The notes under the pieces are model-generated. The model was not told the DNA's origin. It made no database searches and saw only the letters and a list, made by a program, of their open reading frames with translations. Positions 1-6,949 of a DNA stretch of 39,444 bases are shown here, piece by piece. The translations under genes and the position numbers were made by a program. This DNA is from a virus: positions 1 through 39,444 of IMG/VR virus record IMGVR_UViG_3300028393_000149; one strand, given 5' to 3'. The number at the start of each line of letters is the position of its first letter. Position 1 is the stretch's first letter.

Positions 1-1
1 A

Positions 2-724
2 CAGATTGAGACCTTGGCACAATCTTGGATCAAGGCCAATGCCAAGCAAGCAGAAGCATTGGCTCAAGAATCTTTGACAAAATATGACCCGGCATCCTTG
101 AAAATCTTTAAGATCATTGGAATCACAGCACTGGTTGGCATACTCAATGTGAATCTGTATGCATTAGAGCAAATAGCCAAACAAGATTTGGAAACATTCA
201 GAGCCAGCAATCCTGCATTTGCCAACTACACACAAGAACAAAAAAATGAATATATTGACAATGCTCGTGATCAGTATTATGGAATAATCGCCACGCAGAT
301 TTTAATGAAGCCAATTATCATTTGGGTTCGCAATGGTACTCCTATGCTGAATAAATTAGTAGATGTGATCGAAAAAGGCCTTGGCAGTAAAGGAAAAATT
401 ATAGGGCATGCCGCTATACTTGCATTACAAGCATCTTTAAGTACAGAGTTTGTCCAAGGATTATTAGGACAGTCGTTGATGAAGCTGATTAGATTCGGCG
501 GCAAGGGTGTTGCAGGTTCCTGGGACTGGTTGGCTGGGCATATCGAAGACAAATTGCATATACCCATTAGCCAAATCAATCCCGCTACCGGCGCGGCTGT
601 TGCGGCTAACGGAGCCGCACAAGCTGGTCCAAAATTAGCCAGCTATGCTGACATGGAAAAAGCCAAAGCGGATATACAAAAAGATTTCAAACCTATGATA
701 GCGCCTACTGGATCTTTAAATTAA
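2..724 (+). CDS. Unrecognised protein, 5'-truncated by the window edge
   Basis: The frame is open from base 2 with no stop upstream. The TTG at 14 is therefore not a credible start, and this is the 3' part of a longer gene. About 240 residues are visible. They contain one clear hydrophobic segment (IIGITALVGILNVNLYAL, roughly 35-52 residues into the visible part) and a second amphipathic or hydrophobic stretch (AAILALQASLSTEFVQGLL). The C-terminal tail is rich in Ala, Asn and Gly and ends in Lys/Asp-rich sequence. I do not recognise the family. Its place beside tail-assembly genes makes a virion or tail protein plausible, for example one that inserts in the cell envelope, but that is context only. 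Its stop codon overlaps the end of the convergent minus-strand frame by 9 bases. Confidence 0.7.
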   Translation, partial: QIETLAQSWIKANAKQAEALAQESLTKYDPASLKIFKIIGITALVGILNVNLYALEQIAKQDLETFRASNPAFANYTQEQKNEYIDNARDQYYGIIATQILMKPIIIWVRNGTPMLNKLVDVIEKGLGSKGKIIGHAAILALQASLSTEFVQGLLGQSLMKLIRFGGKGVAGSWDWLAGHIEDKLHIPISQINPATGAAVAANGAAQAGPKLASYADMEKAKADIQKDFKPMIAPTGSLN

Positions 725-731
725 AGCCAGT
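707..731. terminator. Hairpin at the convergent gene ends (possible bidirectional terminator)
   Basis: ACTGG (707-711) plus CTTT (714-717) pairs with AAAG (723-726) plus CCAGT (727-731), with a 2-nt bulge and an AT loop. The hairpin covers the stop codons of both converging genes. There is no clean U-tract on the + side, only a T-rich stretch from 736, so termination is inferred and weak. Confidence 0.35.
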
Positions 732-949
732 CCGCTTTTCTTTGTAATTTCGATATTATTTTGTATTATAGAATTCATCATTTTGATGTCTTCTAAACTT
801 AAATCAAACAATAAATTATCTATAGTTACACCGCCACGCATGTACCAACATATTTGATACAGTTGTGTTTTGTAATTTTTAATGGCTTCTTCTAGCCTAG
901 TTAGATATTCTTCAATATCTGTGTTATCTAACCTAACTAGGCTGTCGCG
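716..949 (-). CDS. -1-frame extension of the gp26-like gene (gp51-like C-terminal part)
   Basis: This frame opens after a TGA at 989-991 and stops with TAA at 716-718. It has no ATG, GTG or TTG before an internal Met codon at 840-842, and no ribosome binding site. It is -1 relative to the upstream gp26-like gene, and the frames meet at the slippery heptamer. Read from 949 it gives 77 residues: a charged helical stretch (IEEYLTRLEEAIKNYK), then YQICWYMRGG and a helical end (NNIEITKKSG). The CWYMRGG and NIETTKK-type motifs resemble, from memory, short hub-assembly (gp51-like) proteins of aquatic T4-like phages; I could not verify this. Fused to the first 272 residues of the upstream frame it would make a protein of about 349 residues. 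Confidence 0.75.
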   Translation of the reverse strand, partial: RDSLVRLDNTDIEEYLTRLEEAIKNYKTQLYQICWYMRGGVTIDNLLFDLSLEDIKMMNSIIQNNIEITKKSGLALI

Positions 950-955
950 AAAAAA
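894..955 (-). promoter_or_regulatory. Programmed -1 ribosomal frameshift signal
   Basis: On the minus strand, zero-frame codons AGT TTT TTC form the canonical X XXY YYZ heptamer T TTT TTC (955-949). After a 5-nt spacer (948-944) comes a perfect 11-bp inverted repeat, AGCCTAGTTAG (943-933) and CTAACTAGGCT (904-894). It extends inward by a G-U and a U-A pair, around a 24-nt loop. The zero-frame stop TAG (939-937) lies in the 5' arm. Heptamer class, spacer length and stem are all typical of known -1 frameshift sites. Slippage would decode Phe-Phe in both frames and continue at CGC (949-947). Confidence 0.85.
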
Positions 956-1764
956 CTTGCTTGATCCAGGGTTATCGACACATTGTTTTCAGTTCCGCAA
1001 CTGTCGCACTTGGCAGAAATTTTAGGAATTTCCCATGCTATCCTATTTTTTTCAACTATAGCTTTTACAGCATCAAAAATAGTTTTGTCACAGTTAGCAA
1101 GCCATTCACTGATAAACTCTCGCTCTTCAACTATTTGATTGCCGGTATCAACGCTGGCAATTTGTAAAAATATAGCTTCTTTTTGTATAGACGTTATTTT
1201 AGTATACATTTCAGAAACCAGTGCAGTTTGTTGTGCTGGATCTGTTATTTCCATAATTTGTTTTAATTGTCTTTGTAGCTGAAAGTTTTTTACTTGAAAC
1301 TCAGTCCATTGTTTATAAGTCAACGGTTGTATCTTAACTGATAAATCTTTTAAAACAATCTTACTGTCGTATTCACATTTACTGTAGTGTTCAATAACGG
1401 TACCCAGTTCAACATCGTAGTCATTAATTGCGCCGCAATTTGTACAAGCATGTGATACCTGCATAGTGTTGCCTTGAGTTGCAATTCTAATAGCGGTGAG
1501 GATCATGTCAAGATCCAGCAAGCACAGATCCCACGCATCCTGTATGATTGGACAACAGCTTTCAATGACTTTTACAGTGGCTTCCCCGTTTAATAAAGCA
1601 TCTGGAGTTTTGATTAAAATTTCGTCCATGCCAGTCATTCCAAAAACAGGAATGTTTGTTGGATCGCCGTTCAACGCTCCGGGTTGATTGTAAATGCCTT
1701 TACTAGGTAATCCTATATAGACCTTTGGTTGTCTAAAATATTTCTTCAATGGGTTTGTGGCCAT
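937..1764 (-). CDS. 26: gp26-like baseplate hub / tail-assembly protein
   Basis: The 275-residue protein starts MATNPLKKYFRQPKVYIGLP and carries the FGMTGMDEI, KTPDALLNGEA and ESCCP segments that I recognise as the T4 gp26-like baseplate protein family. T4 gp26 is needed for assembly of the central hub of the baseplate. Two CxxC pairs (Cys107/Cys110 and Cys253/Cys256) look like a split zinc ribbon. The zero-frame product ends ...ASFFATA right after the slippery Phe-Phe codons, so a fraction of ribosomes probably makes a longer fusion (see 716-949). The ATG is preceded by GGAG at a good distance. It is the only gene here on the minus strand and is divergent from the tape-measure-like gene. T4 gene 26 is about 208 codons, so this version is longer. 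Confidence 0.88.
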   Translation of the reverse strand: MATNPLKKYFRQPKVYIGLPSKGIYNQPGALNGDPTNIPVFGMTGMDEILIKTPDALLNGEATVKVIESCCPIIQDAWDLCLLDLDMILTAIRIATQGNTMQVSHACTNCGAINDYDVELGTVIEHYSKCEYDSKIVLKDLSVKIQPLTYKQWTEFQVKNFQLQRQLKQIMEITDPAQQTALVSEMYTKITSIQKEAIFLQIASVDTGNQIVEEREFISEWLANCDKTIFDAVKAIVEKNRIAWEIPKISAKCDSCGTENNVSITLDQASFFATA

Positions 1765-1775
1765 TATTATCTCCA

Positions 1776-1783
1776 GATAAATA
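1776..1783 (+). promoter_or_regulatory. T4-like late promoter box (GATAAATA)
   Basis: GATAAATA matches 7 of 8 bases of the T4 late -10 box TATAAATA (recognised by gp55). It lies 44 nt before the ATG at 1828. It faces the minus-strand box at 1794-1801, so the predicted start sites lie between the two boxes. Confidence 0.55.
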
Positions 1784-1793
1784 TACTGTAAGG

Positions 1794-1801
1794 TATTTAT
1801 G
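1794..1801 (-). promoter_or_regulatory. T4-like late promoter box (CATAAATA), minus strand
   Basis: On the minus strand CATAAATA is followed by CC and lies 29 nt upstream of the gp26-like ATG (1764). Together with 1776-1783 it forms two face-to-face late boxes only 10 nt apart. Confidence 0.55.
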
Positions 1802-1827
1802 TACGCATATTTCTAGGAAAAAATAAC

Positions 1828-3873
1828 ATGACTGACGCTGAATTACGGCAAATCACTACCGCTATTACTGAAGGGTTTAAAACTGCGGGCGCAGGCTCGA
1901 ACAATTATAACGCACCTAGAAATGGCGGCAATGCCAGCCTTTTGGATATAGCCAAAGATGCATTTGACCCCATGAAGGCAATTTTCAGTGGGGCTATGAA
2001 CACTGCAAAACAAGCATCCAGTAATACCCTGTCGCTAGGCGACGCGGCTCAAACAGTCAAAGGCATCTTTGACAGCTTTGGTGAGCCTGGTAGATTAGTA
2101 GGTACAGTATTTGGTACATTGGCCGGTGTTGTGGTAGAATCTATAGACAATTGGAGAAAATTTAGTACAGAAGGATTGAACTTTGCAGGCAATGCTATTG
2201 GGTTCCGTGAAGCTGTTATGAAAACTGGCTTGTCATTTGGTGAGTTTGGCGACTCATTGGAAAAACTCAAACCTGCCATGTTTCAATTTGGAGGCGGACT
2301 CACAGCTGGCATGGATGCATTTGCCAACTATTCTAAAACACTTAACAGTCCTGAATTACAATCCATGCTTAACATCATGGGTATAATGCCTAAAGAAGCT
2401 AATGAAATATTGGCTTTGCAAATACGTATGGGCAGACAGAATCTGAATAGCAAAAGCGAAGAGGATATGAAAGCAGTGGTGAAAAGCGCCGTGAATTTAG
2501 CACAAGAAATGGACACCATGGCCAAGCTGACAGGTATCAGTCGCAGAGAATTGCAAAAAAATATTGAAACAATGGAAAACGATGCAAGGGTTCGTGCTAG
2601 GCTTGCTGTGTTAAACAATGATCCCGCCATGAGAGCAAGTGTACGGGCTGTGCAAAATGCAGGCGCGGCTTTACCTCCTGAAGTTGCAAAACTTCTAAAT
2701 GAAAGCATTGCTGGTAAAGGAGTTGTAACCAGCGAAAAAATGTCCGAGCTGGTATTAACTTATGGCCCACGAGCCGCACAACAAATGGTTGAAATTGGTA
2801 AACTTACCACTAGCAGTAGAAAAGAAGATCAAGATAGAGCGGCCGCAATGACTAAAGAGTTGTTTGGAATACTTGCACAAGATAGAAATAAAAATGCAGA
2901 ATTTGTTGCCATGCAAACAAACGGTAGTGCAATGGCGCTAGAAGCATTTGCAGAAAAAACTGGGGATGCATATACCAACTATACCAATCAACTTAACAAA
3001 TTGATGAGCAAAGAAGGTGGAGGAATGTCTGAGGCTCAAGCCAAAGATGAAATGGCAAAAATAGCACAGGCACAGAGCAGAGGCATGATAACAGAAGACA
3101 TGAAAGTCATGATAAATGGTGTGGAAGAAACTCTAAAAGCCACTAAGGATAATAAAGGTGAATACAACATGAAAGATCCTAGAAATATAGGAACTCAACT
3201 TGTTGCAGATGCCCAAGGCGTGTTGCGCACAGTGGGAGCAGAAACAAACAAAGTTATTACATCACTTAACAACTCTATACCTCAGTTTATTAAGGAAAAA
3301 GATGGCACAGTAAAATTACATCCGGATACAGAAAAAATGATTACGCAATCGCAACAGCCGGTTATAGATGCCAACGGTAATATACAAAGTGCTATACCTG
3401 GAATGCTTAAAGATGTACATGCATTGTTTACAACAACTAATACAACTTTTAAAGATCTCCCTGCAAATCTTGAAACTGCAATGACTAATGCATTTAAAAA
3501 GTTATTTCCTGGCAAAGCAGGTGGCGGCAGTGTTGATTCCGGAATGCCATATATTGTAGGCGAAGGTGGCGCTGAAATGTTCATGCCCAAAGTGGATGGC
3601 ATGATTCAAAACAACATATCTTCAGCACTGGGCAATCCCAATCTTAGTGCAATATTGAAAAATATTCCAGCCATGGTCAGCAGTGGAAGTCAGCAGGTGG
3701 AACAGGCAGTTGCGCAAATGGCTAGTGCTATGCCTGATTCTAATTTAATGATTGAAAAATTAGATCAGATAAGTAGTATTATGGCATCTGTTGATAGAAG
3801 TATGAAAGACGCAGTGGGTCATGCTAACGAAACAGCTAAGAATACTAGAGAAATTGGCGGCGTTGTCGCTTAA
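1828..3873 (+). CDS. Putative tail tape-measure protein
   Basis: The protein has 681 residues. It combines a Gly/Ala-rich hydrophobic region (about 75-105, LVGTVFGTLAGVVVES) with long helical, Gln/Ala/Lys-rich stretches. Near residues 565-590 is the segment GKAGGGSVDSGMPYIVGEGG followed by AEMFMP. The GGxVxxGxPYxVGExGxElFxP motif is typical of tail tape-measure proteins in many phages. At about 0.15 nm per residue, 681 residues predict a tail near 100 nm, similar to T4, whose ruler gp29 is about 590 residues. The neighbours fit: a frameshifting gp26-like gene diverges from it on the left and the portal gene follows after 14 nt. AGGAAA precedes the ATG. It could instead be another baseplate or hub structural protein; the assignment rests on motif and context. 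Confidence 0.65.
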   Translation: MTDAELRQITTAITEGFKTAGAGSNNYNAPRNGGNASLLDIAKDAFDPMKAIFSGAMNTAKQASSNTLSLGDAAQTVKGIFDSFGEPGRLVGTVFGTLAGVVVESIDNWRKFSTEGLNFAGNAIGFREAVMKTGLSFGEFGDSLEKLKPAMFQFGGGLTAGMDAFANYSKTLNSPELQSMLNIMGIMPKEANEILALQIRMGRQNLNSKSEEDMKAVVKSAVNLAQEMDTMAKLTGISRRELQKNIETMENDARVRARLAVLNNDPAMRASVRAVQNAGAALPPEVAKLLNESIAGKGVVTSEKMSELVLTYGPRAAQQMVEIGKLTTSSRKEDQDRAAAMTKELFGILAQDRNKNAEFVAMQTNGSAMALEAFAEKTGDAYTNYTNQLNKLMSKEGGGMSEAQAKDEMAKIAQAQSRGMITEDMKVMINGVEETLKATKDNKGEYNMKDPRNIGTQLVADAQGVLRTVGAETNKVITSLNNSIPQFIKEKDGTVKLHPDTEKMITQSQQPVIDANGNIQSAIPGMLKDVHALFTTTNTTFKDLPANLETAMTNAFKKLFPGKAGGGSVDSGMPYIVGEGGAEMFMPKVDGMIQNNISSALGNPNLSAILKNIPAMVSSGSQQVEQAVAQMASAMPDSNLMIEKLDQISSIMASVDRSMKDAVGHANETAKNTREIGGVVA

Positions 3874-3887
3874 GGACCACATATAAT

Positions 3888-5603
3888 ATGAGTTGGAAGA
3901 AATTTTTTACACCAGTACCTGTCGGTTCGCAAAATCGTAGTATAATCAGCAACGACAGAGGCCCAGGAATGGGCCCAGCCAAAACAAACTATTCAAGCTA
4001 TTTGCCAGATGTATACAGTGGCAGTCCAAATCGTATAGATCGTTATAATCAGTATGAAACAATGGATGCAGATCCTGAAGTTAATGCGGCTTTAGACATT
4101 TTAGCAGAATTTTGTACACAAAAAAACAAAGACGGACATAGTGCGGCCTTTAAAATTATGTGGCGCGGCAAGGCTACTAATGCAGAAACAAAGATTCTTG
4201 GTGAATATTTAAATCAGTGGGTTAAACTACAACAGTTTGATGTACGTATTTTCCGCATCTTACGTAACACATTCAAGTTTGGTGATAGTTTCTTTATTCG
4301 TGATCCTGAAACACAAAAGTGGTTTTATGTTGATCCAAGTAAAGTAGTTAAAATTATTGCCAACGAAAGCGAAGGCAAGAAGCCGGAGCAGTATATTGTA
4401 CGTGATATTAATCCTAACTTTCAAAATCTAGTAGCAACAGCAATCACACCTAACGTAAAAGATGTAAACCGTGGTGGTACTAACACAAATACAGCTACAG
4501 GTGGCATGGCCGCTCGCGGAATGACTGGAGCATATCCTACAACAGGCAGTCGCTGGGACAAACAAGAAAATGAAGTAGCAGTTGATGCAGAACATGTTAT
4601 TCATTTGTCACTAAGCGAAGGCTTAGATAACAACTATCCCTTTGGTAATAGTTTATTAGAAAACATCTTTAAAGTTTACAAGCAAAAAGAACTGTTAGAA
4701 GATGCGATTCTTATCTATCGTATACAACGTGCTCCAGAAAGACGCATCTTTCACATAGATGTGGGTAACATGCCCAGTCACCTGGCCATGGCGTTTGTGG
4801 AAAGAGTCAAAGACCAGATCCATCAACGTAGAATTCCTAGCCAAAATGGCGGCGGTCAAAACGTTATCGATTCAGCATACAATCCATTGTCAATTAATGA
4901 AGATTATTTCTTTCCTAAATCAGCAGACGGACGTGGATCGGATGTTACAACATTACCTGGTGGTACCAACTTAGGCGAGATCGACGACTTAAAATACTTT
5001 ACCAACAAGTTATTCCGTGGGTTACGTATACCAAGTAGCTATTTGCCAACTGGTGCAGACGACAGTAACAGCAGTTACAACGATGGTCGTGTTGGTACAG
5101 CATACATTCAAGAACTACGCTTTAACAAGTATTGCGAACGCTTACAAGCATTAATATCAACTTCATTTGATGTTGAATTTAAACGTTATTTGCACACACG
5201 TGGTGTTAATATTGATGCTACATTGTTTGATTTGATGTTTAATGAGCCATTAAACTTTGCAAGCAGTCGTCAAGCGGCATTAGATACAGAACGTATCAAT
5301 ACATTTAATACTATTCAAGCCATACCATATGTGAGTCATCGTTTTGCACTAAAACGTTTCCTAGGTTTAAACGACGACGAAATTGCAGAAAACGAACGCA
5401 TGTGGGCTGAAGAACAAGGTGAAGGCAGTCCTACAAATACAGATGCGGCTGGCGAATTACGCAGTGCAGGACTAAGTGCAGGCGGAATTGCAGGCGATGT
5501 AGAAGGAGCAAGCGACCTAAGTGCTCCTCCTGGTATGGAAAATCCTCTAGCTCCACCTCCTGGTATGGAACCACCAGCTGGTGTAACTCCTCCTCCAGCA
5601 TAA
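3888..5603 (+). CDS. 20: Portal vertex protein gp20
   Basis: The 571-residue protein is the T4-type portal, the dodecameric ring at one capsid vertex that nucleates prohead assembly and serves as the DNA-packaging channel and tail-joining site. Recognisable gp20 segments include RYNQYETMDADPEVNAALDI near the N-terminus, the FKFGDSFFIRDPE region, the RAPERRIFHIDVGNMPSH segment, GSDVTTLPGGTNLGEIDDL and FRGLRIPSSYLP. T4 gp20 is 524 residues. The extra length here is mostly a Pro/Gly-rich tail (PPGMENPLAPPPGMEPPAG) that is probably disordered. An AAGGA precedes the ATG by about 12 nt. A late-promoter-like box overlaps the stop codon, so the genes downstream may have their own late start. Confidence 0.97.
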   Translation: MSWKKFFTPVPVGSQNRSIISNDRGPGMGPAKTNYSSYLPDVYSGSPNRIDRYNQYETMDADPEVNAALDILAEFCTQKNKDGHSAAFKIMWRGKATNAETKILGEYLNQWVKLQQFDVRIFRILRNTFKFGDSFFIRDPETQKWFYVDPSKVVKIIANESEGKKPEQYIVRDINPNFQNLVATAITPNVKDVNRGGTNTNTATGGMAARGMTGAYPTTGSRWDKQENEVAVDAEHVIHLSLSEGLDNNYPFGNSLLENIFKVYKQKELLEDAILIYRIQRAPERRIFHIDVGNMPSHLAMAFVERVKDQIHQRRIPSQNGGGQNVIDSAYNPLSINEDYFFPKSADGRGSDVTTLPGGTNLGEIDDLKYFTNKLFRGLRIPSSYLPTGADDSNSSYNDGRVGTAYIQELRFNKYCERLQALISTSFDVEFKRYLHTRGVNIDATLFDLMFNEPLNFASSRQAALDTERINTFNTIQAIPYVSHRFALKRFLGLNDDEIAENERMWAEEQGEGSPTNTDAAGELRSAGLSAGGIAGDVEGASDLSAPPGMENPLAPPPGMEPPAGVTPPPA

Positions 5604-5606
5604 ATA
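5599..5606 (+). promoter_or_regulatory. T4-like late promoter box (CATAAATA)
   Basis: CATAAATAC overlaps the gp20 stop codon. With T4 spacing, transcription would start near 5612, after the first possible ATG (5611) of the next gene. That ATG would be lost, while the in-frame ATG at 5635 would be kept. Confidence 0.5.
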
Positions 5607-5610
5607 CAAG

Positions 5611-5847
5611 ATGATTCTTAGAGAACTTTTTAATATGTCCGACTCTGGTCGCAATGTCAATGACTTGCGATACGATCCCCAGCGTGACCAAACAGTCATG
5701 CGCAAATCCGACACACGCAAAACAAGATTAACTCTATCACAAATTAATGAACTTCGTAAAGGTAGCGAAGCACATATATTAGAACAAGAACACGAATTAG
5801 CTTTTATTAACAAAATGTACGCTAAACCGCCGCCTCAACCGGCATGA
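5611..5847 (+). CDS. Small conserved head-cluster protein between portal and core genes
   Basis: The protein is 78 residues from the ATG at 5611, or 70 from the in-frame ATG at 5635. The first ATG has no Shine-Dalgarno site and would lie upstream of the start site expected from the late box at 5599, so 5635 (MSDSGRN) is at least as likely. The sequence is charged and mostly helical, with KTRLTLSQINELRKGSEAHI in the middle and a Pro-rich end (KPPPQPA). Many aquatic T4-like phages have a short protein with an RLTLxQxNxLRK core at this place, as I remember it. In T4 the position holds gene 67, a prohead core protein, but this one is not strongly acidic like gp67. The function is unknown and a head-assembly role is inferred from position. 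Confidence 0.8.
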   Translation: MILRELFNMSDSGRNVNDLRYDPQRDQTVMRKSDTRKTRLTLSQINELRKGSEAHILEQEHELAFINKMYAKPPPQPA

Positions 5848-5884
5848 TACGCAGTTTAGTATAAAATGGCCTGATTTTGCACTA

Positions 5885-5907
5885 TATCAGCATGTATTTT
5901 GCTGATA
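5885..5907. other. Perfect 8-bp hairpin in the leader of the core-protein gene
   Basis: TATCAGCA (5885-5892) and TGCTGATA (5900-5907) flank a 7-nt loop. No T-run follows, so an intrinsic terminator is unlikely. It could protect an mRNA end or act in processing. Confidence 0.4.
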
Positions 5908-5909
5908 CG

Positions 5910-5917
5910 TGTAAATA
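5910..5917 (+). promoter_or_regulatory. Possible late promoter box (TGTAAATA)
   Basis: TGTAAATA keeps the TAAATA core and lies 37 nt upstream of the ATG at 5955, which has a strong AGGAG site. It deviates more from TATAAATA than the other boxes. Confidence 0.35.
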
Positions 5918-5954
5918 TCTTACAGCCTTGTAATTATATTCACAGGAGACAAAC

Positions 5955-6926
5955 ATGACTGACCGTACACAATTCGAGCACATGCTCGAGGCTTTGATCA
6001 ACGAAGATCAACAAACAGCCAAAGATATATTCCACAACATCGTAGTAGCAAAATCTCGTGAAATCTACGAAGAATTGCTAGCCGAAGATTTCGGTAAAGA
6101 CAAAGACGAAGATGAAGACAAAAAATTAGATGATTCAGCAGATGACTCTGCAGATGATTCAGCAGAAGGCGATGATTTCAGCGACAAAGACAGCACAGAC
6201 GACATGGTAAGTGACGTTGATGCAGATAGCGATGATAGCGATTCAGAAGAAGGTGAAGGCGATGTAGAAGATCGCGTACAAGATTTAGAAGATGCTTTAG
6301 AAGATCTAAAAGCAGAGTTCGAACAGCTAATGGCCGGCGAACAAGGCGAAGAGCACATGGGCGGTGATGACATGGGCGGTGACGAATTTGGTTCCGAAGA
6401 GCCAGCAGGTGACGAATTTGGTGCAGAGCCAGGCGTAGAAGACGAAAGCTATGACGAGCCTATGGACATGGAAAGCGGCAACAATCTAACAGTAACACAT
6501 AAGTTTGCTGAAGATGACGAGCGTTTGATCCGTGAGTACATTGAAAAAGTTAATGGTGGCTTTGGTGCTAACATTGGCGGCGACAACGGTGTAAACACCA
6601 AGTCAATCGTAGCCAGCAAGAACGACATGGGCGGCACAGCTTCTAACATTGCTCAAGGCCATCGTGAAGTCAGTGCTGATATCGGCGCTAAGTCAACAGT
6701 TCAAGGCAATGGCGTAATTAAGCCAAACGTAGTTCCTAATCCAGATGCCAAAGGCAATGTGAATGTTCCAGGCGGCAAAGCTGGCAAGACTGCATTTAAA
6801 ACTTCACAACCAGGTCACGGTGCAGAGAAGCAAGCTCAGAAGGGCGACGGTAAGCACGTAGGTGCTCAAGCTGGATCAGTAACTGGTTCAACTAATACTC
6901 GTAGCCCACTTAATGCACGTAAGTAA
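5955..6926 (+). CDS. Acidic prohead core protein (gp67/gp68-like position)
   Basis: The protein has 323 residues. Residues 1-45 form a folded-looking helical domain (QFEHMLEALINEDQQTAKDI, then FHNIVVAKSREIYEELLAEDF). Residues 46-180 are extremely acidic, with DDSA repeats, a short coiled coil (VEDRVQDLEDALEDLKAEF) and Gly/Asp/Glu repeats (GGDD, GDEFG). Residues about 195-205 (ERLIREYIEKVNGG) look helical. The last 120 residues turn basic and low in complexity, rich in Gly, Lys and Asn. Position between portal and protease, acidity and helical N-terminus fit an internal prohead core component, removed by the gp21 protease in T4-like maturation. No exact T4 counterpart can be named from sequence alone. 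Confidence 0.75.
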   Translation: MTDRTQFEHMLEALINEDQQTAKDIFHNIVVAKSREIYEELLAEDFGKDKDEDEDKKLDDSADDSADDSAEGDDFSDKDSTDDMVSDVDADSDDSDSEEGEGDVEDRVQDLEDALEDLKAEFEQLMAGEQGEEHMGGDDMGGDEFGSEEPAGDEFGAEPGVEDESYDEPMDMESGNNLTVTHKFAEDDERLIREYIEKVNGGFGANIGGDNGVNTKSIVASKNDMGGTASNIAQGHREVSADIGAKSTVQGNGVIKPNVVPNPDAKGNVNVPGGKAGKTAFKTSQPGHGAEKQAQKGDGKHVGAQAGSVTGSTNTRSPLNARK

Positions 6927-6949
6927 TTAAAAAGAGACTATACTAAAGT

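Noticed and set aside
14-16. TTG start for the first ORF
   Set aside because: The frame is open to the window edge and no ribosome binding site is visible, so the gene most likely begins upstream.
716-842. Separate small gene for the -1 frame
   Set aside because: The only in-frame Met codon (842-840) is deep in the ORF, would remove the conserved YQICWY part, and has no Shine-Dalgarno site.
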